From positions 142,781 through 206,780 of the forward strand of contig JAAFIG010000002.1 of NCBI GenBank assembly GCA_013298595.1: DNA of 64,000 nucleotides, read 5' to 3'. Each line of letters opens with the position of its first letter. The first letter of the stretch is position 1. The notes under the pieces are model-generated. The model was given only the letters and a program-made list of their open reading frames with translations. It ran no database searches and was not told where the DNA came from. Below, in pieces: positions 51,649-60,492 of this stretch. A program made the position numbers and the translations under genes. The stretch is from Deinococcales bacterium (GTDB taxonomy: Bacteria > Deinococcota > Deinococci > Deinococcales > JAAFIG01).

Positions 51649-53820
51649 TTAGGACTCGAGTTTGAGGGGTAATTCGCGTAAACGCTGACCTGTTAGGGCA
51701 AAAACGGCATTGGCTACGGCTGCTCCAACAGGTCCAATGACAGGTTCACCCATACCTTGTGGGTCGAGATCACTTTCGACAAAATGCACATCTATACGAG
51801 GTGGGGTTTGCTTGAGGCGCAACAATGGGTAATCATCAAAGTTTTTTTGTTGTACTGCACCATTTTCAACAACAATTTTTTCGATTAAAGTACTCGATAA
51901 GCCCATCACAACCGAACCTTTGGCTTGTAAGGCTGCGCCATTGGGATTGACTACCAAACCACAATCTATGGCTATTGAAACTCGAGTTACTGTAATTATT
52001 TGGTTTTGTACTTGAACTTCAACCACCATTGCCACAGCCGTATTGCTCGAGAAACTACAAGCCACACCTCGAGCTGTGTTGCGAGGATTTGGTGTAGTCC
52101 AATCACTTTTGATTTTGACGGCTTCGAGTACAGCTTTTAATCGTCTAGCCTGAAGGTCAGCTCCCAGATTATTCAATCGAAACTCGAGTGGGTCTTGTTT
52201 AGTTTGATGGGCTAATTCATCAGTGAAACTTTCTAAGGCAAAAACATGTGGGAATAAGCCGAGTCCGCGCCATAGACCAGTTGGAATTGGCAATTCGACC
52301 AAGCGGGTATGGACTCGGTAATTGGTCATTGCATATGGACTAAATAAACCTGTAAAAATACCAGGGTCTATTTGATAGCCCACAGCAAGTATTGGACTGA
52401 TAATCGCAGGGTCAAAACTGCCTGTAAGAATATCGCCACTAGCAACCGTATGCTCGAGCGAAATAATTTTGCCATTGCTATCTACATTGCCTCGTAGCAC
52501 AGTATGCGATGGTTGACGATAAAAACTATGCTGCATTTCTTCTTCTCGAGTCCAAGCAATATGTACAGGTGCACCAACAGCTTGAGATAACATCGCTGCC
52601 TCGAGCACCGCAGTCTGATTACCTTTGCGTCCAAAACTGCCACCCATTTGCATCCCATAAACAATAATTTTGCGATTCGTACCAAATTGTTGCTCTAATG
52701 CAGCTGTCTCAAGTGCCACACTTTGGGTTGAAACCCAAGCCTCGATTAAATTCGATGTCACACTAACCAGAGCAGTTAAAGGCTCGAGGTGCGCGTGAGC
52801 AGCCAATGGTGTTCGGTACGCCGCTTCAAGGTTCAGTTCGCCAATATTGCCTATGTTACGAACGACTGTGCCCTGTCCTGCTCGAGCTGTAACCAACGAT
52901 TCCAGTTCTGTCTGACCGATGTTGCTACCACCTGTGTACTCGAGTTGTAATTTAGCTAAGGCATTTTTAGCTCGAGTACGGGTATCGGCTACCACACCTG
53001 CGAAATTATTTGCCACATCAATTACAACTTTTTTTACACCCGGCATGGTTTCGGCTTGTCCAGCATTTCCAGAACGTAAGGTTGCTCCGAAACGCGGCGC
53101 TCGAGCTACCGCGCCATACAACATGCCTGCCGCTCGAGCTTGAATGCCATATTGTGCTTCTCCAATGATTTTAGCAGGCACATCTACCCGAGGTGTGTTC
53201 TTACCAATGGTAATAAATTGCTGGCGTGATTTTAAGGTAGCTGTTGTGGGTTCAACCCATTCCCCTTTTTTTGCTGCCACAATTTGGCTAAAGGCTAATT
53301 TCTTATTGGGCTTAGTTCTGGCAAAACATGTACCTCGAGAAACAATAACTTCGCTCAGAGGAACGCCAAGCTGAGTGGCAGCTTCGCTGCGAAGCATTTC
53401 ACGTAAATTGGCGGCAGCTTGTCGCACAGGTTGGTACAAACTGGTGGTTGAACTACTGGCAAATGTACCGTGTAAATCCGCAAAACCTTGGCTCGAGTTA
53501 GCAAAAGCAATTTGTAACTGCATGGGTTCCAGCTCGAGTTCTTCGGCAGCCAATTGTGCCATGACAGATTGCACAGCTTGACCCATCTCGCCCTTAGGAA
53601 CATATAAGGTAATGCCCGTCTTAGGGTCAATGGCAAACCAAAAAAGTGGTTGTGTCGGACCACTACCACCACCTGATTCAGTGGCAATCTGATCTACTAA
53701 GGTTGGAATGGCAGCTTTGAAACCAAAGTACCCTCCAACACCCAACACACCAAGACTACCAGCCCCAATCAGTAAACGTCGCCGCGTGGTTTTCCAACGC
53801 ATCTCAGCAGTCGGTTTCAT
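51649..53820 (-). CDS. IorB-type molybdopterin oxidoreductase large subunit (TAT-exported)
   Basis: A 723-residue subunit of the xanthine-dehydrogenase/isoquinoline 1-oxidoreductase family. The N-terminus carries a twin-arginine signal (TTRRRLLIGAGSLGVLGVGGYFG), so the enzyme is exported folded. Later GGSFGRKG, YGMQMGG, WTREEEMQHSFYR and GMGEPVIGPVGAAVANAVFALTGQ are Mo-cofactor-binding segments. With the adjacent 2Fe-2S subunit it forms a two-component aldehyde or N-heterocycle dehydrogenase. The start overlaps the ferredoxin stop. Confidence 0.9.
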   Translation of the reverse strand: MKPTAEMRWKTTRRRLLIGAGSLGVLGVGGYFGFKAAIPTLVDQIATESGGGSGPTQPLFWFAIDPKTGITLYVPKGEMGQAVQSVMAQLAAEELELEPMQLQIAFANSSQGFADLHGTFASSSTTSLYQPVRQAAANLREMLRSEAATQLGVPLSEVIVSRGTCFARTKPNKKLAFSQIVAAKKGEWVEPTTATLKSRQQFITIGKNTPRVDVPAKIIGEAQYGIQARAAGMLYGAVARAPRFGATLRSGNAGQAETMPGVKKVVIDVANNFAGVVADTRTRAKNALAKLQLEYTGGSNIGQTELESLVTARAGQGTVVRNIGNIGELNLEAAYRTPLAAHAHLEPLTALVSVTSNLIEAWVSTQSVALETAALEQQFGTNRKIIVYGMQMGGSFGRKGNQTAVLEAAMLSQAVGAPVHIAWTREEEMQHSFYRQPSHTVLRGNVDSNGKIISLEHTVASGDILTGSFDPAIISPILAVGYQIDPGIFTGLFSPYAMTNYRVHTRLVELPIPTGLWRGLGLFPHVFALESFTDELAHQTKQDPLEFRLNNLGADLQARRLKAVLEAVKIKSDWTTPNPRNTARGVACSFSSNTAVAMVVEVQVQNQIITVTRVSIAIDCGLVVNPNGAALQAKGSVVMGLSSTLIEKIVVENGAVQQKNFDDYPLLRLKQTPPRIDVHFVESDLDPQGMGEPVIGPVGAAVANAVFALTGQRLRELPLKLES

Positions 53821-54281
53821 GTTGCACCCCGAGCAATTTCTGAGGCTCGAGCCACATTCTGACGAATATTATTGTACCCACCACAACGACATAAATTTGC
53901 GTCCATTGCTGCATCAATTTGCACTGAGCTGGGATTAGCAGTGTTCTCGAGCAACACAACAGCTGTCATGATATGCCCAGTCATACAATAACAACACTGC
54001 AAAGGATTCTCGAGAAAAGCCTGTTGGACAGGATGTAGTTTATCGCCATTGGCTAAACCCTCGAGGGTTATCAGTGATTTGCCCACAGCTTGACTGGTTT
54101 TGGTTTGGCAACTGCGTGTCGCTTTGCCATCCAGAATTACTGTACAACTGCCACACCAACCTGCGCCACAACCATAACGTGAACCATTGAGTTGCAGTCT
54201 GTCGTGTAAAGTCCAAATCAGGGGTTCGTCGCGTAAATCCTCAGCGATTTCGATATTTTTTCCATTAAGATTGAGCTGCAT
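53817..54281 (-). CDS. IorA-type 2Fe-2S subunit
   Basis: A 154-residue protein with two [2Fe-2S] sites: the plant-type YGCGAGWCGSCTV (with the later Cys in RSCQT) and the CxxC pairs QCCYCMTGHI and ANLCRCGGYNN. This is the small subunit of xanthine-dehydrogenase-family enzymes, passing electrons from the Mo site encoded by the next gene (ATGA overlap). AAGGAGA precedes the ATG at 54281. No signal peptide is present, so it is exported with the TAT-bearing partner. Confidence 0.93.
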   Translation of the reverse strand: MQLNLNGKNIEIAEDLRDEPLIWTLHDRLQLNGSRYGCGAGWCGSCTVILDGKATRSCQTKTSQAVGKSLITLEGLANGDKLHPVQQAFLENPLQCCYCMTGHIMTAVVLLENTANPSSVQIDAAMDANLCRCGGYNNIRQNVARASEIARGAT

Positions 54282-54665
54282 TGGGTATTCTCCTTGGCAT
54301 TATTTCTAGCATAGATTTATATGAAAAGTCTAAATTAGATTATAAGTCTAGTGTTAAAGTCGGAGAAACAAAAACATGCGAGGAAATCCTCGCATGTAAA
54401 AATGTGCAACAAAAAACTAAGTATCTCACGCTTTTCTTAACCCTAAGACGCACCTCACGGGCAGGGTCGCTCATTTTAGAATTTTCAAAAAACGGCAATT
54501 CTGTTCTTGCTCGTAAAATAGCACCTTGCGGGCTACTCGCGCTCATTACAGCGTGAGATACATCGCCCTTACTCCTTTTCTTGACCTAAAGCGCCACCTG
54601 ACGGGGCTGGGTCGCTTAGTCGGAAATGTTTTAGCAAAAAACTCTAAAACATTTCAGGGATGTAC
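54282..54665. other. Non-coding region with hairpins and duplicated modules
   Basis: 384 bp. A perfect 10-bp-stem hairpin ACATGCGAGG/CCTCGCATGT lies at 54374-54397. A 41-bp module (TTTTCTTAACC...GGGTCGCT) at 54431-54471 is repeated with variation at 54575-54615, and each copy is followed by a hairpin (AGAATT...AATTCT; GAAATGTTTTAG at 54623-54634 with 54644-54655). No credible gene is present, and no CTCGAG. Confidence 0.6.
54421..54561. repeat. Segment bounded by 11-bp inverted repeats
   Basis: GTATCTCACGC (54421-54431) and its exact complement GCGTGAGATAC (54551-54561) bound 141 bp. Together with the duplicated module this suggests a small mobile or folded element. Confidence 0.5.
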
Positions 54666-55268
54666 TTAGCCGCGATGATGCTCGAGGAAAATCACTTGAA
54701 TTAAAGCCAATGCCACAAGCCGCTCATCTGCACTGTGATGCCCATCAGGAGCCACTTGCTCGAGGGTAAAATTACGATCGATTAAACTGCGTTTCTTGGT
54801 AATACGGTACAACAACGTGCCGTTTTCATCGGTCATCAAGTAACGCGGATTGATGAAACTGGCAATGACAAAACCAACCAATGGGATTTCGCCAACCACT
54901 TCGTCCAGCACTTTAATCCAAGGATTTTCTTCTCGCACCGTTAAAATGGTGGTATCACTCGAGTCGGTAATATCGTATTGTGTGCGCCACAAACTACGAA
55001 AACCAGCTGCTTTGACCGAACCAATCACCGTATTATCCGATAAACGCGTGATCCGGTGTACAGCTCGGAAACCCATAATCCGATCTGCCAGCATTTTGTA
55101 CAATGGAATTTTTTTAGCCTCATCGGCAAAAACCGTAGTTTCTTCACGTAGCGTTAAAGCTTTTTGTTTGACTTGCAAAATAACACTGCCGCTTGCGTCA
55201 CGTACCGCCACTTCAGGCGAAAGCGACAGAATTTTAAAAGTAGCCTGCAAAGGGTAATTGATTGCCAT
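54666..55268 (-). CDS. LURP-one/tubby-like fold protein
   Basis: A 200-residue protein with the beta-barrel pattern of the LURP-one-related (LOR) family: YPLQATFKILSLSPEVAVRDASGSVILQVKQKAL and RAVHRITRLSDNTVIGSVKAAG, with a central hydrophobic helix (EIPLVGFVIASFINPRYLMTDE). Its role in bacteria is not known. The ATG at 55268 is supported by TAGAAT 6 nt upstream, divergent from the phosphoesterase gene. The hairpin at 54623-54655 follows its stop. Confidence 0.7.
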   Translation of the reverse strand: MAINYPLQATFKILSLSPEVAVRDASGSVILQVKQKALTLREETTVFADEAKKIPLYKMLADRIMGFRAVHRITRLSDNTVIGSVKAAGFRSLWRTQYDITDSSDTTILTVREENPWIKVLDEVVGEIPLVGFVIASFINPRYLMTDENGTLLYRITKKRSLIDRNFTLEQVAPDGHHSADERLVALALIQVIFLEHHRG

Positions 55269-55290
55269 AGAACCATTCTACCCGTAAACT
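55262..55290. promoter_or_regulatory. Divergent leaderless promoters (LOR protein / phosphoesterase)
   Basis: Plus strand: TTGCCA (55262-55267), 17-bp spacer, TAAACT (55285-55290), 6 nt, ATG 55297. Minus strand: TAGAAT (55280-55275), 6 nt, ATG 55268. Only 28 bp separate the start codons, so the two promoters interlock. Confidence 0.8.
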
Positions 55291-55296
55291 CGAGAA

Positions 55297-55812
55297 ATGC
55301 GAATTGCACTGATCTCCGACACGCACGGTTTTATGGATAACGAAATTCTTGAACACTGCCAAGATGCCGATGAAATCTGGCACGCAGGTGATATGGGAGC
55401 TAAAAGTGTCATGACCATGCTCGAAACACTCAAAAAACCCGTTATTGCTGTCAGTGGCAATGTAGACAATCATGCTTTGCAACTCGAGTACCCCGAAGAT
55501 CAACGTTTTAGCAAAGAAGGCGTAACTGTCTGGATGCGCCACATTGTTGGACACCCCAAGCGCTACCGACCCGAAATTCTCGAGATGCTACGCGACCCAG
55601 AACAACGCCCCAAACTCCTGATCTGTGGACATTCCCATATTCTCGAGATTGCCCGTGATGCCTTTGGTGTCTTGTACATCAACCCAGGAGCCGTGGGGCA
55701 TCATGGCACCCACCAGAAACGCACCATGGTACGCTTTTCTCTCGAGTCTGGCAGCATAAAAAATGTGGAAGCCATCGATTTTGGCACTCGAGGACGGCAA
55801 GTAAAATCGTAA
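55297..55812 (+). CDS. YfcE-family metallophosphoesterase
   Basis: A 171-residue calcineurin-like phosphodiesterase. Metal-binding blocks are ISDTHG (residues 6-11), HAGDMG, VSGNVDN and ICGHSH, in the usual order for the YfcE/MJ0936 family. Its natural substrate is not known; relatives act on phosphodiesters in vitro. The ATG at 55297 is backed by an almost perfect promoter (TTGCCA-17-TAAACT-6-ATG). A 20-bp palindrome follows the stop. Confidence 0.92.
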   Translation: MRIALISDTHGFMDNEILEHCQDADEIWHAGDMGAKSVMTMLETLKKPVIAVSGNVDNHALQLEYPEDQRFSKEGVTVWMRHIVGHPKRYRPEILEMLRDPEQRPKLLICGHSHILEIARDAFGVLYINPGAVGHHGTHQKRTMVRFSLESGSIKNVEAIDFGTRGRQVKS

Positions 55813-55824
55813 ACAGCCAGCGTA

Positions 55825-55844
55825 GGGCGAGGCATGCCTCGCCC
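55825..55844. repeat. Perfect 20-bp G/C palindrome
   Basis: GGGCGAGGCATGCCTCGCCC lies just after the phosphoesterase stop. It is preceded by GTA, as is a related 21-bp hairpin unit at 38303 (GTAGGGGCGATC...). It may act as a weak terminator, though no T run follows. Confidence 0.65.
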
Positions 55845-55908
55845 AGCCAACCAATTAAAGAGTAGACAAGCCACTCGAGAATTATTTTAGATCATGCCAA
55901 AATGATGT

Positions 55909-56715
55909 ATGCAACTCGAGACTTACTTCAAACGCATTGGCTACACAGGGACTCGAGAACCAACTTTGGCTGTGTTGAACGCCGTACAAGAAGCCCATCT
56001 GAAAAGTATTCCTTACGAGAATCTGGATATTCATCTCGGGCGAACACTACCAATTAGTGAAACTCGAGCTTATGAAAAAATTGTGCTCGAGCAACGCGGC
56101 GGTTGGTGTTACGAAATGAATTCGTTGTTTGCTTGGGCTTTACGCGAAATGGGTTTTGTTGTGCAGTACCACTCGAGTGCCGTATTGCGTCCAAATGGTT
56201 TAACCCCAGATGGCGATCATTTGATTTTACTGGTACAACTCGAGGAGGGTACTTTCCTTGCTGATGTTGGTTTTGGTGATGGTTCAATTCCTGTTTTACC
56301 TTTGCAGCAAGGCACGTACCAATCGGGATTTCTCGAGTATGGCATGAGTTACACTGCGCCTTATTGGACAATGCACAACCCAAAACAGAGCAACACCGCA
56401 GGTTTTGCTTTTACCCTCGAGCCAAGGCAACTCAAGTTTTTTCAGGAGCGCTGCACCGATTTACAAACCAATGCCGAAAGCGGATTTGTCCGTACTACCG
56501 TTTGTCAGCGGATTACTCGAGAAGCGCTTTATACCTTGCGTGGCGCAGTGCTAGGCGAATTAACAGCAAGTGGCAAAACTGAACGTACTCTCAAGAATAT
56601 GGCAGATTATCAAAAAGTTTTACTCGAGAAATTCAACCTCGAGTTACCAGAAGCACCGATGCTCTGGGAGAAAATCTGGGCACGGCATCTCGAGTGGGTA
56701 AATAGACTAGGTTAA
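55909..56715 (+). CDS. Arylamine N-acetyltransferase
   Basis: A 268-residue NAT. The catalytic cysteine lies in RGGWCYEMNSLFAWAL (near residue 68), the histidine in GDHLILLVQLEEG (near 107) and the aspartate in FLADVGFGDG (near 122), completing the Cys-His-Asp triad. It transfers acetyl groups from acetyl-CoA to arylamines or hydrazines. The start at 55909 has a weak upstream CAAAAT. It converges on the SIR2-domain gene with a 9-base overlap. Confidence 0.94.
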   Translation: MQLETYFKRIGYTGTREPTLAVLNAVQEAHLKSIPYENLDIHLGRTLPISETRAYEKIVLEQRGGWCYEMNSLFAWALREMGFVVQYHSSAVLRPNGLTPDGDHLILLVQLEEGTFLADVGFGDGSIPVLPLQQGTYQSGFLEYGMSYTAPYWTMHNPKQSNTAGFAFTLEPRQLKFFQERCTDLQTNAESGFVRTTVCQRITREALYTLRGAVLGELTASGKTERTLKNMADYQKVLLEKFNLELPEAPMLWEKIWARHLEWVNRLG

Positions 56716-59700
56716 ACCAATCTTAACCCAAGGTTTCCAAACTTCTGGTAACACATCTTTTTTCGCTTCGGTCTGCCATAACTCGAGAGCATCTGGGATT
56801 GGCTTATTTTTATGTTGAAACTCCCTCCATAACTTAGCCGCTAGTTTTGATGCTCTTGCCCGTAAGATGGGACGGTCTGTCCATGAAACTCCTATAAATG
56901 TATCCAAATCATCACCAGCTTTAATCTGCGAATCTAATAAGGCACGGTGTAAAATGCTCAAAATAATTGGCATTACTGAATCAGGTAGGTTTGCTGCAAA
57001 AGTATCTTCACTGACCGCTTCCCACATGGTCTCTGTCGCAGCATGATTTGTAAATGGTAGATTGTACAAACACAGTTCAATTAAGCGTTCTGGGCAAGTC
57101 CGTGTATTACTCTTTTTTGTATAGTTTAACCAGCGCATAATTCCAAAACCTGTACTTGTACTAAGTTTGTAATCAGAACTTGTTAAGTCTTTAGTAAATT
57201 GCTTTTCGAGTTCTTCCTTAGAAATCTGGTTTGTTAAAAGTTTAGTAGGTGCGATTGCTGCTAAATTTATACCTTCATTTTCGATAGTCTCAAACCAATT
57301 TGCAATTTTCAACTTATTGGTTTTTGAAAGAGGAAGTAATTTAGGTATTAAAAAATCGACTGTTACCATGATTGCTCTGATTATTTGATCTTTCTTACTC
57401 CATTGACTATCATCTTTGACAAAAGTAACCCCATCATCTTTCCACCAACTAAGAATATTGTCGAGTAAAGCTGTAAGTTCTTTTTGACTAAATTCTATTG
57501 AGCTGTCTGGGTGGAGCAGGGTAGTTAACTCTTTGAAAAAATAACTATTTTCATCTGGACCTAAAGCGTAATTATTGTCTGGATTTCTGATTTTTGGTAC
57601 TGCCGAATGAATATAGTGTTGTTTGATTGTTTGTAAGACGTTGTTTTGTGGCGGATGAGGTAGTTTTAGGTAAGCTGTTTTGTAAAAATTTAAAAAAACT
57701 GGTAAATGACCCTGTTTTGTATCATTCCAAATTCGTTCTCCAAATAACTCTAGTTCCAACCTATTCAGAGCATGTTTTTCGGATAAAAAAGATAGTCGCA
57801 AGATGGCTCTACGTTGAGTTTCTCTATTCTTGGATTCAGCTAGGAAAAGTAATTTTTTTACTATACTTCTATCAACTCCTAAATCGATATTAAAAGATTC
57901 TTGATAAAGAAAAGCAGCACTAAAAGGCTCTGGGTATTCTGTTGCTATTTGCCCCTGAGCAAAGTTTTCTTCCCCAGGAATGGGAAGCTCAAGTAAGTAT
58001 GGTATTTTGGGAACAATATCCTTTATTTGTAATGTGGCACAAGTCCTTTCAAAAGCATTTCGCAAAGGGGTTTGTAAAAACATCCAAGTCTGCACTCGTG
58101 GCAACTTGAAAACTTGAATAATTAAGTCTAAGAAATGAAGACGCTTTTCCAAAGACATTCGTAAAGTAAGTCGAGAAAGAATCTCTGTGCCATATTCAAA
58201 AATTACGTCGTCATAGTGTCTTCCTGGTTCTATTTCAAATTGATTGACATTTTTTTCGGTGCATTCAATTGCTTTTTTTAAAGCAATGAGCAATAGTTCA
58301 ATAATTTCTGAAACATTACTTTCGGGTAATGCCAACACTCCTATTCTAGTGAAATGTTCTTCAATAAAGTTTTTATCACCACACCGTATTGCATGAAATG
58401 TAGCGATGATGGGAGATTTTCGCCATAGTTGAACTATCGATTTTGTAACAGCATCTTTATGGATTGAAACATTCCCAATTTTGTAGGGTGTAGCACCTTG
58501 TACAGTCATTTCAAGAAATGCAACTGCTTGTATAAAATCAAACTCGGTGTTGTTTCTTGTTGAATGGGAACGTGTATAGACTTGAGGATCAAAACTATTT
58601 CGACCACTACTCTGCTTTAAGCTAGGTGGAATAATTCGGAATGGTATGTCTCCTTCAGTATTCGTAATTTCGGGATTAGGATTGCATAAATCCCGCTCGA
58701 GCTGCTCAAAGCGTTCTTTGGTTTCAATGATAGATGTATCTTTATTTATGAATTTTTGATATTTACCTAAATTTTCAAGTAGATTGAGCGTCCAACCTTC
58801 TTCTGAAAGCCGACCATAGTCGGTAAAATTTCGATTGATACGATTACGGATCTCAGTCAGCGCTTCTGATGCGACTGAAATTGCTTCTTCTATTTTTCCG
58901 AGTTGAGCAAGATAGGCGGCACGACGAGTCTCAAAAAATGGATTATTAAAATCTGGTTTCCAAGATTTTAATATTATGCTTGCAGATTGATGATCCAAGC
59001 AAGAAATAGCAAACTCTAGCTCTTCAAGTTTGATTTTACTATTCCAAGCATTATTATTTAGAGTAACGGATTTTAACGTACTTAGGGTGCTATTGAATAG
59101 ATTTTGATCAAGATTTATCCGTGCAGTCCGTAAGATATTAAATCCAAGATCACGCCAAGCTAGGCTATGGCTATTTTCTATATTCCGTTTCCAAGTTTTA
59201 ATAAAATCTGATAACACTGAGTTAGGTAGCCCAGCAAGCAACATCTCAAACCACCAACAAATTTCGCTTAGAATTTCAAGTTCGAGAGATTTATTTGTAT
59301 TGTGGATTAGCATTTTTGGGTTATTCCATAGCCAGGAAAGCCAAGTATTCCAATCGCGTGATAGTAGTCTAATACCCTGATGCAACCACTTCCGCTGCTT
59401 GGATGGGCAAATTACCCATCCAGCATAACGTTTTCGCATTTCTTTCCAAAGTAATAAACGTTCTCGAAGGGGTGAGCTATCATCATTTGAAATATCTATG
59501 TGATAATCAAAGAGCTTACCAAAATCTAACGGAGTATAACCATCTGGTTCTGAATTGGTTGAAATTTGTTTTTCTTGAAAAGGATTGTATACAGCTGGAA
59601 AATCTTTTGGATTTAATCCTTTACGCTTTTGTAATTCTTCAGTAAACCATTCTAAAGGTGCATGATATTTTTCCAATTCTGAAAGAGGTCGGTCAAACTT

Positions 59701-60486
59701 TACTGTACCTAAGTCAAGAACATTGATGCCTTGAGTCTCGAAATACTGACGTTGGGTTGAATCTATTTTTGTTGTTGTTACAAGTAAGATATGTGGCGCA
59801 TAGTCTCCAAGTTCATCACGAACCCAGCCAGCCCAAGCCTTGAAATTTGGATCATCCCCTGAAAATCCAAGCAAAACGAAGGTGTTTTCCATCAAGGATT
59901 GTTGAACCAAATTGATAAAAGGCGCAAATTTCTTCGGGTATGTTCGGAAATCTTCAGTAGTGATGATAAATGGGCGCTGTGATGGAAAACTGCCATGAAG
60001 TTTAACAATACGTGGTGCGCGGCTCGAAGTAATATCTGGTATATTTGCAACTAAGCTATAACTACGGTCAGTAATAAGTTTGGCAGCATCTTCTAACAGC
60101 GTATCGTAATTTGTTGTAAAAATATCAGTCCAAGGAAGCCGTATCAAATCAGTATGTAACGAACTTGGACTATACGAATCGTTGTCTACAACTTCAAGAA
60201 TAGCTGCTGCGAGTGCATCTTTTCCAAATGTCATTTCAAATTGCCCTGCAATATCTTTGCCATCTCGAGTATTGATGGTTTTCTCAGGTAAATTTAATCG
60301 CTCGCCTAAAAATTTCGTAATTTCCCACCATGTAGGAGCGGGGCGTTGGTCAGTACGATGAAGGACAGCATTTCTACTAAAGCCTGCTCCAATTAAAACA
60401 GAGGCACGTTTTTCCTTGAATAAGCGTCTTGCTAACCAATCAATTTGCTGCTCAACAATAGGTGGAATCTCGGTGGCTTTTAACAT
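56707..60486 (-). CDS. Giant SIR2-domain protein, putative anti-phage NADase (DSR-like)
   Basis: A 1259-residue protein. An N-terminal SIR2-like domain shows GAGFSRNA (33-40, NAD loop), TTNYDTLLED (N126, D128), KLHGS (H164) and LLGFSGDDPNF (206-215). The remaining 900 residues are helical with no recognised domain. This is the plan of defence-associated sirtuins, which sense phage proteins with the large C-terminal part and degrade NAD+. The region is AT-rich and has only 3 CTCGAG sites in 3.8 kb, so it was probably acquired recently. Yet its start carries a native-like TAGACT-6-ATG. No second defence gene is adjacent. Confidence 0.82.
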   Translation of the reverse strand: MLKATEIPPIVEQQIDWLARRLFKEKRASVLIGAGFSRNAVLHRTDQRPAPTWWEITKFLGERLNLPEKTINTRDGKDIAGQFEMTFGKDALAAAILEVVDNDSYSPSSLHTDLIRLPWTDIFTTNYDTLLEDAAKLITDRSYSLVANIPDITSSRAPRIVKLHGSFPSQRPFIITTEDFRTYPKKFAPFINLVQQSLMENTFVLLGFSGDDPNFKAWAGWVRDELGDYAPHILLVTTTKIDSTQRQYFETQGINVLDLGTVKFDRPLSELEKYHAPLEWFTEELQKRKGLNPKDFPAVYNPFQEKQISTNSEPDGYTPLDFGKLFDYHIDISNDDSSPLRERLLLWKEMRKRYAGWVICPSKQRKWLHQGIRLLSRDWNTWLSWLWNNPKMLIHNTNKSLELEILSEICWWFEMLLAGLPNSVLSDFIKTWKRNIENSHSLAWRDLGFNILRTARINLDQNLFNSTLSTLKSVTLNNNAWNSKIKLEELEFAISCLDHQSASIILKSWKPDFNNPFFETRRAAYLAQLGKIEEAISVASEALTEIRNRINRNFTDYGRLSEEGWTLNLLENLGKYQKFINKDTSIIETKERFEQLERDLCNPNPEITNTEGDIPFRIIPPSLKQSSGRNSFDPQVYTRSHSTRNNTEFDFIQAVAFLEMTVQGATPYKIGNVSIHKDAVTKSIVQLWRKSPIIATFHAIRCGDKNFIEEHFTRIGVLALPESNVSEIIELLLIALKKAIECTEKNVNQFEIEPGRHYDDVIFEYGTEILSRLTLRMSLEKRLHFLDLIIQVFKLPRVQTWMFLQTPLRNAFERTCATLQIKDIVPKIPYLLELPIPGEENFAQGQIATEYPEPFSAAFLYQESFNIDLGVDRSIVKKLLFLAESKNRETQRRAILRLSFLSEKHALNRLELELFGERIWNDTKQGHLPVFLNFYKTAYLKLPHPPQNNVLQTIKQHYIHSAVPKIRNPDNNYALGPDENSYFFKELTTLLHPDSSIEFSQKELTALLDNILSWWKDDGVTFVKDDSQWSKKDQIIRAIMVTVDFLIPKLLPLSKTNKLKIANWFETIENEGINLAAIAPTKLLTNQISKEELEKQFTKDLTSSDYKLSTSTGFGIMRWLNYTKKSNTRTCPERLIELCLYNLPFTNHAATETMWEAVSEDTFAANLPDSVMPIILSILHRALLDSQIKAGDDLDTFIGVSWTDRPILRARASKLAAKLWREFQHKNKPIPDALELWQTEAKKDVLPEVWKPWVKIGLT

Positions 60487-60492
60487 TATCTC

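Noticed and set aside
54340-54546. Short minus-strand ORF of 68 codons in the repeat block
   Set aside because: It is made mostly of the duplicated module and hairpin, with no start support.
54431-54615. Tandem riboswitch (duplicated 41-bp module)
   Set aside because: No known riboswitch consensus was matched and no gene starts downstream on the plus strand; kept only as a structured repeat.
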